64,000 nt of DNA from positions 2,356,001-2,420,000 of the forward strand of contig OZ250180.1 of NCBI GenBank assembly GCA_965238215.1, given 5' to 3'. The position numbers were made by a program, and so were the translations under genes. The notes under the pieces were generated by a model, which saw only the letters and a list, made by a program, of their open reading frames with translations, was not told the DNA's origin and did no database searches. This DNA comes from JAPULR01 sp965238215. GTDB lineage: Bacteria > Chloroflexota > Dehalococcoidia > Lucifugimonadales > GCA-2712585. Below are positions 1-8,458 of this stretch, piece by piece (within the stretch, counting starts at the first letter, position 1; each line of letters starts with the position of its first letter).

Positions 1-1073
1 TGAAGACTCTCCACAGCCTGCCCTTGGGCAGCCTTCGTATCGCCAACAGCTTCCGGCTCACCCAACGGGCGGCGGCGGAAGACGTCGCAGCCGCTCACCG
101 GTATGCCCGGGAATCCCTTAATCTGGCCAAGGTTCCGGCGTTGGCGCCCCACGGAGAGTTGGTGGGGTCTGGCGGCTCCATGCGACTCTTTGCCAAACTG
201 GACCGCCGGCATAGGCATCACCCGGTGAAGAAGATTCATGGTTACTGCATCAGCCGCCGCGCCTTGGAGAACCTGTTGAACGACCTTACGGAAACCGTTC
301 TGGAGGGGCGGGCGCAGATTCCGGGGATGAACCCGGAGCGCACCCACTCCATCGTTGGCGGTGCGGTGGTGGCTCTGGCCCTCCTTGAGCACGCTGGCGC
401 CCAAAGGATTATGTTATCTGGACAGGGTTTGCGAGAAGGGTTGGCGCGAAATCCCCCTGACTTGTCCATGGAGCGCGGCATCACCCTTCCGCCAACGTCC
501 ATGGTGCGCCTGAACACCCTGAGCGACCTCAGTCAACGCTTCGCCCCTCGCTATTCTCGCCGCGGACCTCGAAGGTCTGATCTTGCGCGCAGAATTGCCG
601 AGGCGGCGTGGTGCGGGAAGGCTTCGCTCCTCGCCTCTTCCCTACAATGCGCTGCGTTCCTGCTGGACGTGGGCAGCGCAATAGACTTCTACAACCGGCT
701 GAACCGCACGTCCTCCCTGGTGGTTGCTTCGGACCTGCCGGGGTTCAGCCACCGGGAATCTGCCCAGATAACCGCCATACTGCTGGCGGCGGAGCGGGGA
801 CGGCTGCCTCGCAAGTATCGCCGTAGCACTCTGCTTTCTCAGGACGACCGGGAGCGCATAGGCCAGGCCGCCATCATTCTGCTGGCAGCCGACGAACTGG
901 AACGGCGGCTGCCCCCCGATCTCTCCGCTGACGCCGTAGAGATTTCCTCCACCGACGGCGGCCTGTATGTTTCCACTCCGGCCTGGTCCAAGAAGGCTGG
1001 CCGCGTCATCTGTGACCGCTGGCAGCAGGAATTTGGACAGCCTATCTTCATCCAGCGGGTGAGCCATGAATAA
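1..1073 (+). CDS. Ppx/GppA-family phosphatase, 3' part (5' end outside window)
   Basis: The frame is open from base 3 with no start codon needed, so the gene begins before the window; about 356 residues of its C-terminal part are visible. The first residues (LPLGSLRIANSF) match the segment before the second half of the ASKHA phosphatase fold in exopolyphosphatase/guanosine pentaphosphate phosphatases. It is followed by a Gly-rich SIVGGAVVALALL stretch and the family's LSGQGLREGL motif. The rest resembles the helical HD-like C-terminal domain (FLLDVGSAIDFYNRL, LPGFSHRESAQI). Family role: hydrolysis of polyphosphate or (p)ppGpp. The N-terminal nucleotide-binding half cannot be seen, so exact activity is open. 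The stop overlaps the next start by 8 nt, so the genes are probably co-translated. Confidence 0.85.
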   Translation, partial: KTLHSLPLGSLRIANSFRLTQRAAAEDVAAAHRYARESLNLAKVPALAPHGELVGSGGSMRLFAKLDRRHRHHPVKKIHGYCISRRALENLLNDLTETVLEGRAQIPGMNPERTHSIVGGAVVALALLEHAGAQRIMLSGQGLREGLARNPPDLSMERGITLPPTSMVRLNTLSDLSQRFAPRYSRRGPRRSDLARRIAEAAWCGKASLLASSLQCAAFLLDVGSAIDFYNRLNRTSSLVVASDLPGFSHRESAQITAILLAAERGRLPRKYRRSTLLSQDDRERIGQAAIILLAADELERRLPPDLSADAVEISSTDGGLYVSTPAWSKKAGRVICDRWQQEFGQPIFIQRVSHE

Positions 1074-1893
1074 ATCCGACTTAAACGCGAACTTCCCCAT
1101 GGGAACCAGGTTCGGCGACCATCCTTACGATGGCAAGTATCCTGGCCGGCTGATAATCGTGGAGGGCATCGACGGTTCCGGCAAGAGCACCCAGATTGAC
1201 CTGCTGGGCAAGTGGCTCACCAGCCTTGGCTACGTGACCGTCTTCACCGAGTGGAATTCTTCGCCCATTGTCCGACGCACGACCAAGCGGGGCAAAGACC
1301 AGCGCCTGCTCACGCCGATGTCCTTCAGCCTCATCCACGCCGCCGACTTTGCGAATCGGGTCTATACGCAGATACTGCCAGCCCTCAAGTCGGGCACGGT
1401 TGTGCTGGCTGACCGTTATGTCTACACTGCATTTGCTCGAGACGCGGCGAGGGGCGTTAACCGCAACTGGCTTCGGCGTATCTACTCCTTCGCCGTGCAG
1501 CCCTCTCTCGCCCTCTATTTCAAGGTGCCCCTGGAAGAGTCTATTCGGCGAATAGTCGCCGGCCGGGAGTCCATCGGATACTACGAATCAGGCCAGGACC
1601 TGGATCTTGCGCCCAGCCGGGAGGACTCCTTCAGAGCCTTCCAGCAGAGGCTTCTGGACGAATACGACCGGCTAACGGAGGAGTTTGGCCTGGTGACAGT
1701 CGATGCCACGGACACAATATCCAAGCAGCAACAGTTAATCCGAGAGTGCGTGAAGCCTCTGCTGCCGGGCCTCATGGAGATTCACGGGCACAGCCTGCCG
1801 GAGGCCCTGAGCAGCGCCGGACTCACCGGACGTTACGTTCGTCGGTCCGGCTCTCGCAGGATATCTGAAGCAACGGGCCGACCCGATGGCTAA
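1066..1893 (+). CDS. Thymidylate-kinase-like P-loop NMP kinase (copy 1)
   Basis: A 275-residue P-loop protein of the dTMP kinase superfamily. After an N-terminal extension of about 27 residues it has PGRLIIVEG, an intact Walker A (GIDGSGKST, Lys40) and a DRY motif (LADRYVYTA) as in nucleoside monophosphate kinases. The LID region is not that of classical Tmk; instead it carries GYYESGQDL followed by SFRAFQQRLLDEYDRL. A C-terminal tail of about 35 residues is unique to this copy. ATG 1066 overlaps the phosphatase end, with GGTGAG just upstream. It is paired with a second, diverged copy and a Ppx-like gene, so a role in polyphosphate or nucleotide turnover is possible, but that is inference. 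A housekeeping Tmk role is less likely. Confidence 0.8.
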   Translation: MNKSDLNANFPMGTRFGDHPYDGKYPGRLIIVEGIDGSGKSTQIDLLGKWLTSLGYVTVFTEWNSSPIVRRTTKRGKDQRLLTPMSFSLIHAADFANRVYTQILPALKSGTVVLADRYVYTAFARDAARGVNRNWLRRIYSFAVQPSLALYFKVPLEESIRRIVAGRESIGYYESGQDLDLAPSREDSFRAFQQRLLDEYDRLTEEFGLVTVDATDTISKQQQLIRECVKPLLPGLMEIHGHSLPEALSSAGLTGRYVRRSGSRRISEATGRPDG

Positions 1894-1940
1894 CCGATAG
1901 CCAAAGGCCCGTTCCTACCCAAAATGATGGAGAGTGGGCG

Positions 1941-2636
1941 ATGACTACTCCAAAGTTTTACGGCCATATCCCGCTGGGGCTTGGGGAGATACACATGCCC
2001 GGCAGGCTCATCGTCATTGAGGGAACCGACGGTGTGGGTCGCTCAACCCATATCGCGCTGCTGAAGGAGTGGCTGGAAACGGAAGGCTACGCCGTGCTGG
2101 ACACGGGCTTTCGCCGCTCCGATCTCACCGGTGACGGCATCGATCGAGCTATGCGCGGGCATACCCTGGACCACGTTACCCTCAATCTCTTCTATGCCAC
2201 CGACTTCTGGGACCGGATGGAGAAGGGCATCATTCCCGCTCTCCAAGCAGGGATGATTGTCCTGGCAGACAGGTACATCTACTCCATCATCGCCCGGGCG
2301 CGAGTGCGCGGCGTCCCCGCCCGCTGGCTCGACGACGTTTTGGAGTTCGCTATCGTGCCCAACCAGGTATTCTACCTGGACATCGACGTGGAGCATCTGC
2401 TTCCACGGATGCTTGCCAACCGGGAGCTGGACCATTGGGAGTCCGGCGAGGATTATCTGCGACGACCGGACCGGCACTCAAGCTTTGTTCTGTACCAGAA
2501 CTCCCTGCTGCGGGAGTTTCGCAATCTGGCCAAGCAGTACCGCTTCGTGACCATAGACGCCAGACCCAGCGTCCGGGAGGTCTTTGAAACTCTCCAGGAC
2601 GGCGTCCGGATTGAGTTGGCTAATATGCTGGGCTAG
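1941..2636 (+). CDS. Thymidylate-kinase-like protein (copy 2) with altered Walker A
   Basis: A 231-residue relative of the preceding gene, sharing PGRLIVIEG, the DRY motif (LADRYIYSIIAR) and a WESGEDY segment at the place where copy 1 has YYESGQD. The P-loop reads GTDGVGRST, so the near-invariant Lys is Arg34. That would be expected to weaken or abolish phosphoryl transfer in this fold, suggesting a regulatory or heterodimer partner role, although Arg could retain some activity. ATG 1941 has a good ribosome site (GGAGAG, about 8 nt upstream). The gap to copy 1 is 47 nt, so the three genes probably form one operon. The substrate is unknown. Confidence 0.75.
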   Translation: MTTPKFYGHIPLGLGEIHMPGRLIVIEGTDGVGRSTHIALLKEWLETEGYAVLDTGFRRSDLTGDGIDRAMRGHTLDHVTLNLFYATDFWDRMEKGIIPALQAGMIVLADRYIYSIIARARVRGVPARWLDDVLEFAIVPNQVFYLDIDVEHLLPRMLANRELDHWESGEDYLRRPDRHSSFVLYQNSLLREFRNLAKQYRFVTIDARPSVREVFETLQDGVRIELANMLG

Positions 2637-2687
2637 GGAAGCCCGCCTGTCCCACTTTCCCCGGCCTGAGCCAGGATAAAGATTAGG

Positions 2688-3878
2688 CTAGGCCAGAATA
2701 CGGGTCCCGTACAGCCGAACGGCGTTGTCCCACAGAATCTTCCGTTTGCTATCGTCGCAGATGGGTTGTGCCACGAAGTCGGGCAGCGCCCGTTCCGGGT
2801 CCGGCGCGTCGGGGTGGGAGTAGTCCGTATTCCAAACGATGTTGTCATCTCCGAGGGCGTCTACGACCCCCTTGAGGTGGAACTCGTCCGGGTCGCAGGC
2901 TACGAAACCCTGGCGCAGGAAATACTCGCTGGGCATTAGGGGCAGCGCCTCCAGGTCGTACCACATACCCTGCCTCTTGTCCCGCATGCCGTGGTCGTTG
3001 AGCCGCCCCAGCCAGAAGGGAAGCCACCCAGCGTTGCCCTCGAGGAAGGACACGCGTAGCTTGGGGAACCGGTCCAACACCCCGAGGAAGATGAGGTGCC
3101 CCAGGGAAATCATGTTCTCGAAGGGGAAGCCTATGGCGTGTTCCAGGGCCACCTCCGGGCCAGAAACCTCTGACCGCGGCTGGTAGCGTACGCCCGTGTG
3201 AGGCGTTCCGCTGGAGACGCCGTGGAAGGAGATGGGGAAGTCCAGTTCCTCGGCCAAGGCCCAGAAGGGATCGTAGGCCGGGTCGTGCCACGGGCGGTCC
3301 TTTTCTGCGCGAGGCATGGTGACCGTAACCGCGCCCAGTTCTTCGACAACCCGCCGCGTCTCCGTCACCAACCCTTCAATGTCGTGCTGACTAGGAAGTA
3401 CGCCGACCATCTTGATGCGGCTGGGGGCCACGTCGCAGAAAGCACGGGAGAAGTTGTTATAGGCGCGGGCGCAGGCCCACAGGAGTCCCTGGTCCCGGCC
3501 GCCGGTCACGCGAAGGGGTTGGGGGGCGTTGTCGATCAATACCTGCTTGTCCCAACCCAGCTCGTCCATGTGCTCGATGCGGCTCTCCGGCGTGAACCCC
3601 TTGGCATAGGCGACGCCATACTTCTTGGGCATCACGTCGGCGTCGCTGACGGTGACCTTGCGGTTGACTCCCCCGCCTTGGATAGTGGTCTTGACCCGGT
3701 TGCCCTCCGGGAAGATCTCGCACTCCATGAAGCTGCGGCTGGCCCCGACACGGCTCTCTGAGGCGGGGCCTACGATGGGCCGCCGGTGGAAGTATTCCGG
3801 CTCCATAAACTCGCTCCACAGGTCATGGGGCTCCGTGATGTGCGCGTCCGCGTCAATGACTTTGTATCCCTTGTACAT
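2688..3878 (-). CDS. Amidohydrolase-2 family metal-dependent hydrolase
   Basis: A 396-residue TIM-barrel hydrolase of the amidohydrolase_2 family (ACMSD/decarboxylase-like). It starts VIDADAHITEP, with the N-terminal metal-binding D-x-H near residue 11-13, and has a mid-barrel His (ISFHG), SFLEGNAGWLPFWL, and a late WNTDYSHPD segment carrying the conserved Asp. ATG 3878 is chosen over an upstream in-frame start because AGAGG lies about 5-9 nt before it and homologous sequence begins there. Members hydrolyse or decarboxylate varied aromatic or heterocyclic substrates; the specific substrate cannot be read from sequence. It stands alone, divergent from the next gene across a 211-bp region. Confidence 0.82.
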   Translation of the reverse strand: MYKGYKVIDADAHITEPHDLWSEFMEPEYFHRRPIVGPASESRVGASRSFMECEIFPEGNRVKTTIQGGGVNRKVTVSDADVMPKKYGVAYAKGFTPESRIEHMDELGWDKQVLIDNAPQPLRVTGGRDQGLLWACARAYNNFSRAFCDVAPSRIKMVGVLPSQHDIEGLVTETRRVVEELGAVTVTMPRAEKDRPWHDPAYDPFWALAEELDFPISFHGVSSGTPHTGVRYQPRSEVSGPEVALEHAIGFPFENMISLGHLIFLGVLDRFPKLRVSFLEGNAGWLPFWLGRLNDHGMRDKRQGMWYDLEALPLMPSEYFLRQGFVACDPDEFHLKGVVDALGDDNIVWNTDYSHPDAPDPERALPDFVAQPICDDSKRKILWDNAVRLYGTRILA

Positions 3879-3977
3879 GGTTCTACCTCTATTCCTGTGA
3901 ATTGAGTGTATGAGGCCGCCTGCCGCCGCCCTCTCCCCGCATTGTAGTCTTATGTAAAGCCCCTGTCCAACAGAGGA

Positions 3978-3986
3978 ATTATACCA
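3978..3986 (-). promoter_or_regulatory. Extended -10 promoter for the 2688-3878 gene
   Basis: On the minus strand a perfect TATAAT occupies 3983-3978 and is preceded by TGG, giving the extended -10 form TGnTATAAT. No convincing -35 hexamer is present at 16-18 nt. It would give a leader of about 90 nt. Confidence 0.4.
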
Positions 3987-4089
3987 CCAACGCCGTGCCT
4001 TCTTCCCTAATTTCACGAGCCACTTCGCTCAGAAGCTCACGGCTGGTAGACTAGCCAGTGAACGCCATACTGTCCAGGAGATGATGAGT

Positions 4090-5349
4090 ATGAAGGCGAT
4101 TGTTGGTGCGAGGCTCATAGATGGAACAGGCGCGCCGCCTGTACCCAACGCTGTTGTTATCGTAGACGGTGACCAAATCGTCGGGGTTCACGCTGCCGGC
4201 AGCGACATCGTGCCTCCCCAAGCGGAAATCGTCGACGCCACCGGTCTGACCCTGATGCCGGGGCTTATCGACAGTCACGACCATCTAGCGCACTTTGGCC
4301 ACGATCTGGCCGTCCGGTGGGGAATCGACGAACCCCAGAGCCTCCGCCACGCCCGGGTATTTGAGGTATTGAAGCAGACCCTGGAAACGGGATTCACCAC
4401 CGTTCGTGACGCGGCCGGGCTGGACGCCGGCTTCAGAGACGCGGTGGACCGAGGGCTTATGCCCGGCCCGCGGTTGCAGGTTGCCCTAAACTTCATCACG
4501 CCAACGGCTGGGCAGGCGGACCGTACCAGCCCCTCCGGACACTCCCCCGCCGTAGTTCCCCAGTTCGACCTGCCCCTGGGTATCGCCGACGGGCCTTTCG
4601 CCATGCGCGCCAAGGTGCGGGAGATGGTTCGGGCCGGGGCCGACGTAATCAAGACCGCCGTCAACGGTTGGGCGCGGCCTACCAGGGGCCTTGGACCCAG
4701 GGACCAGATAATGACGCGCGAGGAGCTGGATGCGCTGGTGGATGAAGCCCATGTGATGGGTCGCAAGGTGATGTGCCACGTTCTCGGCGGGACGGGCCTG
4801 CGCATGGCGGTGGAAGCGAGAGTGGATTCCATAGAGCACGGGTCCTACCTGAACCAGGACCCGGAGCTTCTCGACATGATGGCCCGCACAGGGATATATT
4901 TCACCCCCACTTTCAGCGTCTTCTTCTATCACGCCGAGAGGGGAAGCCCCCACGAGAGCGCCCGCGCCCTGGACTTCCGGGAGCACCACGCGGAGAGTCT
5001 GCGGTTGGCCCTGGAGGCAGGTGTGCGGGTGGTGGCCGGGTGTGACGCGGGGGCCTTTGTTCACGGTAACAACGCCCACGAACTGACCTGCCTGGTCGAG
5101 CGCGGCATGAAGCCTATGGATGCCATACAGGCCGCCACGGGCCGGGCGGCTCAGTGCCTTGGGTTGGAGAACTCGATTGGATCCGTAGAGGCTGGATTGA
5201 AGGCGGACCTTATTCTTGTGGAGGGCGACCCCCTGGAGGATGTATCTATTCTGGAAAGGGGCCGCGCAGTTTGCTGGGTAATGAAGGATGGCGCAGTCTA
5301 CGTAGATCGCCGCCAACCGACGGCGTCGGGAAGAGCGAGCGTTAGATAG
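4090..5349 (+). CDS. Imidazolonepropionase/prolidase-like amidohydrolase
   Basis: A 419-residue amidohydrolase_1 family protein. It has the N-terminal beta-sandwich (VIVDGDQIVGV), the metal motif GLIDSHDHLAHFG (D-x-H form), a TTVRDAAGLD segment, IKTAVNGW at the position where a bridging Lys is expected, CHVLGG and SIEHGSY histidines, and a late VAGCDAGAF Asp. This set matches the Xaa-Pro dipeptidase / imidazolonepropionase-related hydrolases of the superfamily. Three in-frame ATGs lie close together (4081, 4084, 4090); 4090 is preferred because GGAG at 4077-4080 is then 9 nt away. The substrate is probably a cyclic amide or a dipeptide; this is not determinable. It converges on the amidase gene with 91 bp between stops. 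Confidence 0.8.
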   Translation: MKAIVGARLIDGTGAPPVPNAVVIVDGDQIVGVHAAGSDIVPPQAEIVDATGLTLMPGLIDSHDHLAHFGHDLAVRWGIDEPQSLRHARVFEVLKQTLETGFTTVRDAAGLDAGFRDAVDRGLMPGPRLQVALNFITPTAGQADRTSPSGHSPAVVPQFDLPLGIADGPFAMRAKVREMVRAGADVIKTAVNGWARPTRGLGPRDQIMTREELDALVDEAHVMGRKVMCHVLGGTGLRMAVEARVDSIEHGSYLNQDPELLDMMARTGIYFTPTFSVFFYHAERGSPHESARALDFREHHAESLRLALEAGVRVVAGCDAGAFVHGNNAHELTCLVERGMKPMDAIQAATGRAAQCLGLENSIGSVEAGLKADLILVEGDPLEDVSILERGRAVCWVMKDGAVYVDRRQPTASGRASVR

Positions 5350-5440
5350 GGGCAGAAGGGGCTTTCTTCCGGCTAGGAAGCGTGAAGTTCTTTGTCCAAG
5401 AGCGTAGGCGACTAGCCCGAGGGTTGTTGGAAGCGCGGGC

Positions 5441-6832
5441 TTAGAGGGGCCAGCGTTGCACGCCACCCGCAGCCCGTTCGAACCCGTCGGCCACCTTCAA
5501 CAGCGTCGCCTCGCCGAAATTTGGCCCGACCAACTGCAACCCGATGGGCAGCCCATCGAAAGTGAAGCCACAGTTCATGGAGAGGGCTGGATGCCCCGTG
5601 GTGTTTAAGGGGCGGGACAGCCTTGAAGCCAAATCTCCAATGACCCACTCCCTACCCGCGTGGTTGAACTCGAACTTGCCCAACGGTGGTGGCGGGAGAA
5701 TGGAAGAGGGAGTGGCGATTACGTCCACCATTTCGAAGGCGGCGTCAATCTCCTCTCGAATCTTTGCCCTCATCGAATTAGCTCGAATGTAGTCGGCAGC
5801 CAGCACCTTGGACCCCTTGTGTATTCTCTGGTAGAGGATGCTGGGGGTCTCCGGCGGGAAGTCCTTCATCATAGGCTGGAAATAGGCCGCCGTCTCACAT
5901 TCGGAAAGCATGGTGTGAATCTCGTTGACCTGGTCCATACTGGGCAGGGTGACCTCCACTAGCTTGCATCCAAACTCGCGAAACCGGTCAATGGCTCTGT
6001 GCACCTTCGCTTCTACCTCTGAGTCAAGATAGTCCCAAAAATAGTTGGTGGGCACGCCCACCCGGACGCCCCTCAGGCCTCCCGTGAGGGCGAAGGCATA
6101 GTTGGGTGTTGGGACGTTCGCGCTGAAGGGGTCACGGGAATCGAAGCCGGCGATAGCCTGCAGCACCGTTGCGCTGTCACGGGCGGTCCTCGTCAGCGGG
6201 CCAACGAAGTCGTTGGGTATGCCGTAGACGCCGCCTCCGAAGCGGCTCACGAGTCCGAAAGTGGGTTTCAGACCCAGAAGGCCGCTGCAAGCTGCCGGAT
6301 ATCGCACAGACCCACCGCCATCGGATCCGACGGATGCAAGATCGCAGCCGGAGGCCACTGCCGCCGCAGAGCCGCTGCTGGAGTAGCCCGGCAGCCGGTC
6401 TAGTGCCCACGGGTTCCGGGTGAGGCCGAATTCCGGTTCCGGGAAGTACTCTCCATAGAGAGGGTTGGTCTTGCCGATGACTATTGCCCCAGCTTCTTTC
6501 AGTCGCTCCACAATGGCCGCGTCGTGGTCTGGAACAAACTCGGACAAACGGCGCTCGCCGAAGGCCGTCGGCATCTCCGTGGTGTTGAAGATGTCTTTGA
6601 CGGAAACTGGGATGCCGTGCAGCGGCCCACGGTAATTGCCGTCCATAATTTCCGCCTCTGCGCACCTTGCGTTACGCAGGGCCGACTCTTCCGCGATGGT
6701 TACGTAAGCGTTTAGGGTTGGGTTCAGCTCCTTGGCACGGGCCAAGTGTGACTCCACTAGTTCCACGGGGGAAAGAGCCTTGCTGCGGATTAGGTCCGCG
6801 GCCTTATGTAAAGTGGCTGTGTTGAAGTCCAT
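5441..6832 (-). CDS. Amidase-signature family amidase
   Basis: A 463-residue amidase-signature enzyme. The Ser-cisSer-Lys triad is visible: Lys79 (GIPVSVKDIF), cis-Ser151 (PGYSSSGSAAAVA) and nucleophile Ser175 (GSDGGGSVRYPA), with the same 24-residue spacing as in GatA. Family reaction: hydrolysis of a carboxamide to acid plus ammonia. No gatB or gatC is adjacent, and the Gly-rich loop (GYSSSGS instead of GGSSGGS) departs from GatA, so a catabolic amidase is more likely than the tRNA amidotransferase subunit. It is the last gene of the minus-strand cluster running down from 13.3 kb, 24 nt after the TlpA-like gene. Confidence 0.85.
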   Translation of the reverse strand: MDFNTATLHKAADLIRSKALSPVELVESHLARAKELNPTLNAYVTIAEESALRNARCAEAEIMDGNYRGPLHGIPVSVKDIFNTTEMPTAFGERRLSEFVPDHDAAIVERLKEAGAIVIGKTNPLYGEYFPEPEFGLTRNPWALDRLPGYSSSGSAAAVASGCDLASVGSDGGGSVRYPAACSGLLGLKPTFGLVSRFGGGVYGIPNDFVGPLTRTARDSATVLQAIAGFDSRDPFSANVPTPNYAFALTGGLRGVRVGVPTNYFWDYLDSEVEAKVHRAIDRFREFGCKLVEVTLPSMDQVNEIHTMLSECETAAYFQPMMKDFPPETPSILYQRIHKGSKVLAADYIRANSMRAKIREEIDAAFEMVDVIATPSSILPPPPLGKFEFNHAGREWVIGDLASRLSRPLNTTGHPALSMNCGFTFDGLPIGLQLVGPNFGEATLLKVADGFERAAGGVQRWPL

Positions 6833-6856
6833 GCTTATCTATGTGCGGCTAGTCCG

Positions 6857-7420
6857 TCATCCTTCCAAAAGCTCTTCCACCAGGTCCACCAGCTTTTCCT
6901 CGTTGAGCAGGCCTGCCCATTTGCGTTGAATCTCCCCGTTGGCTTTGATGAAGAAGGTGGTGGGCATGCTACTGATGCCATAGTCCTCGATCACCTGGCC
7001 GGATTCGGTGCTGCCGGAGGGGTAGGAGATATCCAATATCTTCAGCAGATGTTTGCCCTGGTCCCTGGTGCCCAGAAACTGGAAGGGGCCAACGTCCAGC
7101 CCCAAGAAGGTAACCCTGCCTTGAAACTGTTCGGAAACCCTCTGAATGTCGGGCATTTCCGCCCGGCATGGTGGGCAGAGGGCGGCCCAGAAGTTGAGCA
7201 CTACCGGCTTTTTCTGCTCCAAAATCTGCTTGAAACTGACGGACGAACCCCCCAGAAGTTCCTCCCCCTGGTAGACGTCGATGGGGAAGTCCTTGGCCAA
7301 CTCCGCAGGAGGCTGGTCATCCTCAACGACAGGGCGGCTGCAACCTGCCAGTAGCAGGGCGCTCATTACAGCCAAGGCCAAGATCACAGGGAGCGCGCGC
7401 TTGGGGTATAGGGCAGACAT
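6857..7420 (-). CDS. TlpA/ResA-like thioredoxin-fold lipoprotein
   Basis: A 187-residue exported thiol-disulfide protein. A signal peptide ends in lipobox LLAGC (lipidated Cys27), followed by a short linker and a redoxin/AhpC-TSA-type thioredoxin domain with CPPC at Cys82/Cys85 (AALCPPCRAEMP; the usual WC is LC here) and the cis-Pro loop SSMPTTFF. It probably reduces or oxidises disulfides outside the membrane. ATG 7420 shares one base with the upstream TGA stop (TGATG), pointing to translational coupling with the deaminase gene; the longer in-frame start is disfavoured. Its place inside a catabolic cluster is unexplained. Confidence 0.85.
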   Translation of the reverse strand: MSALYPKRALPVILALAVMSALLLAGCSRPVVEDDQPPAELAKDFPIDVYQGEELLGGSSVSFKQILEQKKPVVLNFWAALCPPCRAEMPDIQRVSEQFQGRVTFLGLDVGPFQFLGTRDQGKHLLKILDISYPSGSTESGQVIEDYGISSMPTTFFIKANGEIQRKWAGLLNEEKLVDLVEELLEG

Positions 7421-7887
7421 CAGACTTCTCCCCTGGCCTGCCTTGCCCAGTAATCCCAGCGCATGGCCTCGCACTCCGCTGTAAGTACCCCACGGACAAC
7501 CTCAATGTCATTGCGATGGACAAGGGCAAAAGCCTTCTCAACGCTGTAGTCTCCAAAGCCGCCGTTGTGTTTGCTGTAGTTTCCGCCGAGCACTACCCGC
7601 GCGATGCCGGCAGATACCATGGCCCCGGCGCACATTATGCAAGGCTCGCCGGTGCTGTAGAGGGTGCAGCCGCTGAGGTCGGTGTTTCCCTGGGCCGGTC
7701 CAGCGTTCTTCATTGCCGCTATCTCCGCGTGGGCCGTCATGTCCAGGTCTCGCTTGGCGGTATTGCACCCAGTGGCTACAACCTCGCCGTCCCGGACAAT
7801 CACCGAGCCAACGAGGGCCTCGCCTTCCTTCTCGTAGGTGTGGGCCACCTTCAGGGCCAAGCGCATGAACTTTTCGTGTTCACTCAT
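7420..7887 (-). CDS. Nucleoside/cytosine deaminase-family protein (copy 1)
   Basis: A 155-residue zinc deaminase of the CDA fold. Zinc ligands and the proton shuttle are present as HAE (His53, Glu55) and PCIMC (Cys83, Cys86), with the following AGAMVSAGIARVVLG strand-helix. Length and motif spacing resemble yeast-type cytosine deaminase and bacterial guanine deaminase rather than TadA, whose tRNA-binding features I do not recognise. Predicted reaction: hydrolytic deamination of a small N-heterocycle. AGGTGA lies about 7 nt before ATG 7887. A second copy is encoded 44 nt upstream; the two share the N-terminal HEKFM, TDLSGCTLY and GDYSVEKAF segments, so they arose by duplication. Confidence 0.85.
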   Translation of the reverse strand: MSEHEKFMRLALKVAHTYEKEGEALVGSVIVRDGEVVATGCNTAKRDLDMTAHAEIAAMKNAGPAQGNTDLSGCTLYSTGEPCIMCAGAMVSAGIARVVLGGNYSKHNGGFGDYSVEKAFALVHRNDIEVVRGVLTAECEAMRWDYWARQARGEV

Positions 7888-7931
7888 GGTTGTTCACCTA
7901 TTCTTCCCGCGTATGCGGTGTTATGGAAGAG

Positions 7932-8405
7932 CTAGCCCCTTGCCTCTCGCTTCATGCGGACGCGGTGATTCCAGCCGATGGCTTCGCATTCGTCCACCAG
8001 CACCCCGCGGATGACCTTGATGTTGCTACGCTCCACCATTTCGAAGGCCTTCTCCACGCTATAGTCGCCGTAAGTGCCGTAGTTGTGGTTGTAGTTTCCG
8101 CCCATGACCAGCGTCTCGACGCCGGCAAAAACGATGGCTCCTGCGCACATCATACAAGGCTCGAAAGTGGTGTAGAGGGTACAACCGCTAAGGTCTGTGT
8201 GTCCCAGAGCAGGCCCGGCGTTGCGCATGGCGTCGGTTTCGGCGTGGGACGTCACGTCCAGGTTGCTTATGGCCTGGTTGAAGCCGCGGGCGATGACAAC
8301 GCCGTCCTTGACGATGACGCTGCCCACGGGCCCGTTGCCCTTGGCCTCCCCCTTTTGGGCTTCCTCCAGGGCAATCTCCATAAACTTCTCATGGTCTGTG
8401 GGCAT
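7932..8405 (-). CDS. Nucleoside/cytosine deaminase-family protein (copy 2)
   Basis: A 157-residue paralogue of the next gene downstream. Zinc-site residues are His54 and Glu56 (SHAETDAM), Cys84 and Cys87 (EPCMMC). It keeps the PVGSVIV strand that is LVGSVIV in copy 1, and has GNYNHNYGTYGDYSVEKAF near the C-terminus, where the substrate pocket of cytosine and guanine deaminases lies. ATG 8405 is supported by AGGAGG about 7 nt upstream. Two diverged copies in tandem suggest either two related substrates or a heteromeric enzyme. The substrate is unknown; the neighbours suggest a ring nitrogen compound. Confidence 0.85.
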   Translation of the reverse strand: MPTDHEKFMEIALEEAQKGEAKGNGPVGSVIVKDGVVIARGFNQAISNLDVTSHAETDAMRNAGPALGHTDLSGCTLYTTFEPCMMCAGAIVFAGVETLVMGGNYNHNYGTYGDYSVEKAFEMVERSNIKVIRGVLVDECEAIGWNHRVRMKREARG

Positions 8406-8458
8406 GAGCGCCTCCTCTATGGTTATTAAATGTCGCTGCGAGTTCCCGAATGCCCTTC

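Noticed and set aside
5441..6832. gatA of the tRNA-dependent amidotransferase
   Set aside because: No gatB or gatC nearby, an altered Gly-Ser loop, and a catabolic gene context.
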